Shown here in pieces: positions 9,047-9,570 of a stretch of 9,570 nt of DNA. The first letter of the stretch is position 1, and each line of letters opens with the position of its first letter. The DNA is from Ramlibacter sp. (GTDB taxonomy: Bacteria > Pseudomonadota > Gammaproteobacteria > Burkholderiales > Burkholderiaceae), in contig JACMQP010000430.1 in the NCBI GenBank assembly GCA_014376915.1, positions 1-9,570 of the forward strand, given 5' to 3'. Below the pieces are notes generated by a model. That model made no database searches, was not told where the DNA came from, and was given only the letters and a program-made list of their open reading frames with translations. The translations under genes and the position numbers were made by a program.

Positions 9047-9328
9047 TCAGCCCCAGACCGCCGAACGCCGCGGCATGACGGGAGGCCAGGTCGTGGTCAT
9101 CGCCCGGATGGGCCAGCTGCGCGACCGGGCCGAGATGCACAGAATCAGCTGGGGCTGCGGCAGGCGGGAGCCGAAGTCGCGCCCGAGACTCTCCCGGCTG
9201 CGCTGGTACTCGTTGTCCTGCACCGCGTTCATCGGGCTGCCATGGCCGACGAACAGCACTGGCAGGCATGGGCCGGGCTTCTGGTCTTTGAGGTTGGGGA
9301 GGCCCGCTGCCGAGGAGATTTCAGTCAT
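9047..9328 (-). pseudogene. Truncated LigB/DODA-type dioxygenase gene (5' remnant)
   Basis: The first part of the translation, LPVLFVGHGSPMNAVQDNEY followed by a LPQPQLILCISA segment, matches the N-terminus of class III extradiol ring-cleavage dioxygenases of the YgiD / 4,5-DOPA dioxygenase type. It includes the metal-ligand His in VGHGSPMNA. Full-length members are about 260 residues; here the frame stops after 93. After ILCISA (near 9128) the family continues with HW and a TIHDFGGFP-like motif, but this frame reads RSRSWPIRAM and ends with no such match. The second and third metal-ligand regions are therefore missing, and the product should be inactive. The ATG at 9326-9328 is chosen because GGAG lies 5 nt upstream; a TTG at 9364 would give a longer form. 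It is convergent with the TauE/SafE gene, 6 nt apart. Confidence 0.7.
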
Positions 9329-9431
9329 CTCCGCTCCGGCCGCGAGCCGACTGGCGACCGTCAATCAGTTCCTGGGCCGCATGCTGATCCGTTATTTTTG
9401 ATCACCATAATGCGACCCGGGCCGCTGCGGC

Positions 9432-9460
9432 GGGGTTCCCCGAACCTAGGGGATGCTCCC
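9432..9460. promoter_or_regulatory. Cluster of overlapping dyads upstream of phaZ
   Basis: Three short inverted repeats overlap: GGTTC-CCC-GAACC (9434-9446), TCCCC-N7-GGGGA (9437-9453) and GGGA-TGC-TCCC (9450-9460). They lie about 25-50 bp upstream of the TATATT at 9484-9489, a usual position for an activator or repressor site. No T tract follows on either strand, so a terminator is unlikely. No regulator can be named from the sequence. Confidence 0.35.
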
Positions 9461-9483
9461 TCCGCCAGCGCGGCCCCAGATGA

Positions 9484-9501
9484 TATATTGCACTGCAGCA
9501 A
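9484..9501 (+). promoter_or_regulatory. Candidate -10 and PhaR-like operator of the depolymerase gene
   Basis: TATATT (9484-9489) is a fair -10 hexamer without a good -35. It runs directly into TTGC-ACTGCA-GCAA (9488-9501), an inverted repeat. PhaR, the regulator of PHA-granule genes in Ralstonia and Paracoccus, binds TGC-rich dyads of this kind, and such boxes occur near phasin and depolymerase starts. Placement over the expected transcription start would suit a repressor. The assignment rests on this resemblance and on the neighbouring gene. Confidence 0.4.
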
Positions 9502-9516
9502 CTCCAGGCCAATCCA

Positions 9517-9570
9517 ATGCTCTACCAGATCTATGAAGCCCAGCGGAACTTGATGGAACCGTTTGCGGAC
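9517..9570 (+). CDS. phaZ: Intracellular polyhydroxyalkanoate depolymerase, N-terminus only
   Basis: Only 18 codons are inside the window: ATG at 9517, open to the last base, reading MLYQIYEAQRNLMEPFAD. This closely resembles the start of intracellular PHB depolymerases of the PhaZ1 type from Ralstonia and related beta-proteobacteria, which begin MLYQLHEFQR or similar. Such enzymes hydrolyse stored polyhydroxybutyrate in the granule. The catalytic residues are beyond the edge, so the call depends on a short match. A weak CAGG (9505-9508) lies upstream. A possible PhaR box just before the start agrees with the call. Confidence 0.6.
   Translation, partial: MLYQIYEAQRNLMEPFAD

Noticed and set aside
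9242..9553. 103-codon plus-strand frame across the phaZ upstream region
   Set aside because: It overlaps both the dioxygenase remnant and the phaZ start in another frame, and shows no motif.

Overview
The window is GC-rich, compactly coded chromosomal DNA. It fits a betaproteobacterium of the Burkholderiales. The signs are an Isc iron-sulfur operon headed by iscR, a divergent uvrB / aromatic aminotransferase pair next to it, and a PhaZ-type polyhydroxyalkanoate depolymerase start at the right edge. The genus cannot be fixed from the sequence alone. No RNA gene, insertion sequence, CRISPR array or prophage gene was found, and no stretch longer than about 230 bases lacks a gene.

Left part (1-4850, minus strand): an iscR-iscS-iscU-iscA-hscB-hscA operon transcribed right to left, with hscA running off the left edge. 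IscS takes sulfur from cysteine, IscU scaffolds cluster assembly, IscA is an A-type carrier or iron donor, and the HscB/HscA co-chaperone pair releases the cluster from IscU. IscR carries its cluster-ligand set and should feed back on the operon. The promoter region upstream of iscR has an extended -10 promoter covered by a strong type 1 IscR box, with a degenerate second box exactly 30 bp upstream. A terminator-like hairpin sits between iscA and hscB and may make hscBA expression weaker or conditional.

Middle part (4875-8276): uvrB (minus) and a class I aromatic/aspartate aminotransferase (plus) are divergent across a 99 bp gap. That gap holds a plausible plus-strand promoter, no recognisable LexA box, and no Shine-Dalgarno for uvrB.

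Right part (8280-9570): a TauE/SafE-family membrane protein gene with a TTG start follows the aminotransferase closely. Six bases beyond its end, on the opposite strand, lies the truncated 5' remnant of a LigB/DODA-type aromatic-ring dioxygenase gene. The window ends 18 codons into a gene whose N-terminus looks like an intracellular PHB depolymerase. Its upstream region carries several overlapping dyads and a TTGC-N6-GCAA box that may be a PhaR operator.

Nothing here is a clearly new biological system. The observations most worth checking are regulatory (IscR boxes, iscA-hscB hairpin, phaZ upstream dyads), the degenerate dioxygenase gene, and an in-frame slippery A-tract at the end of iscU.
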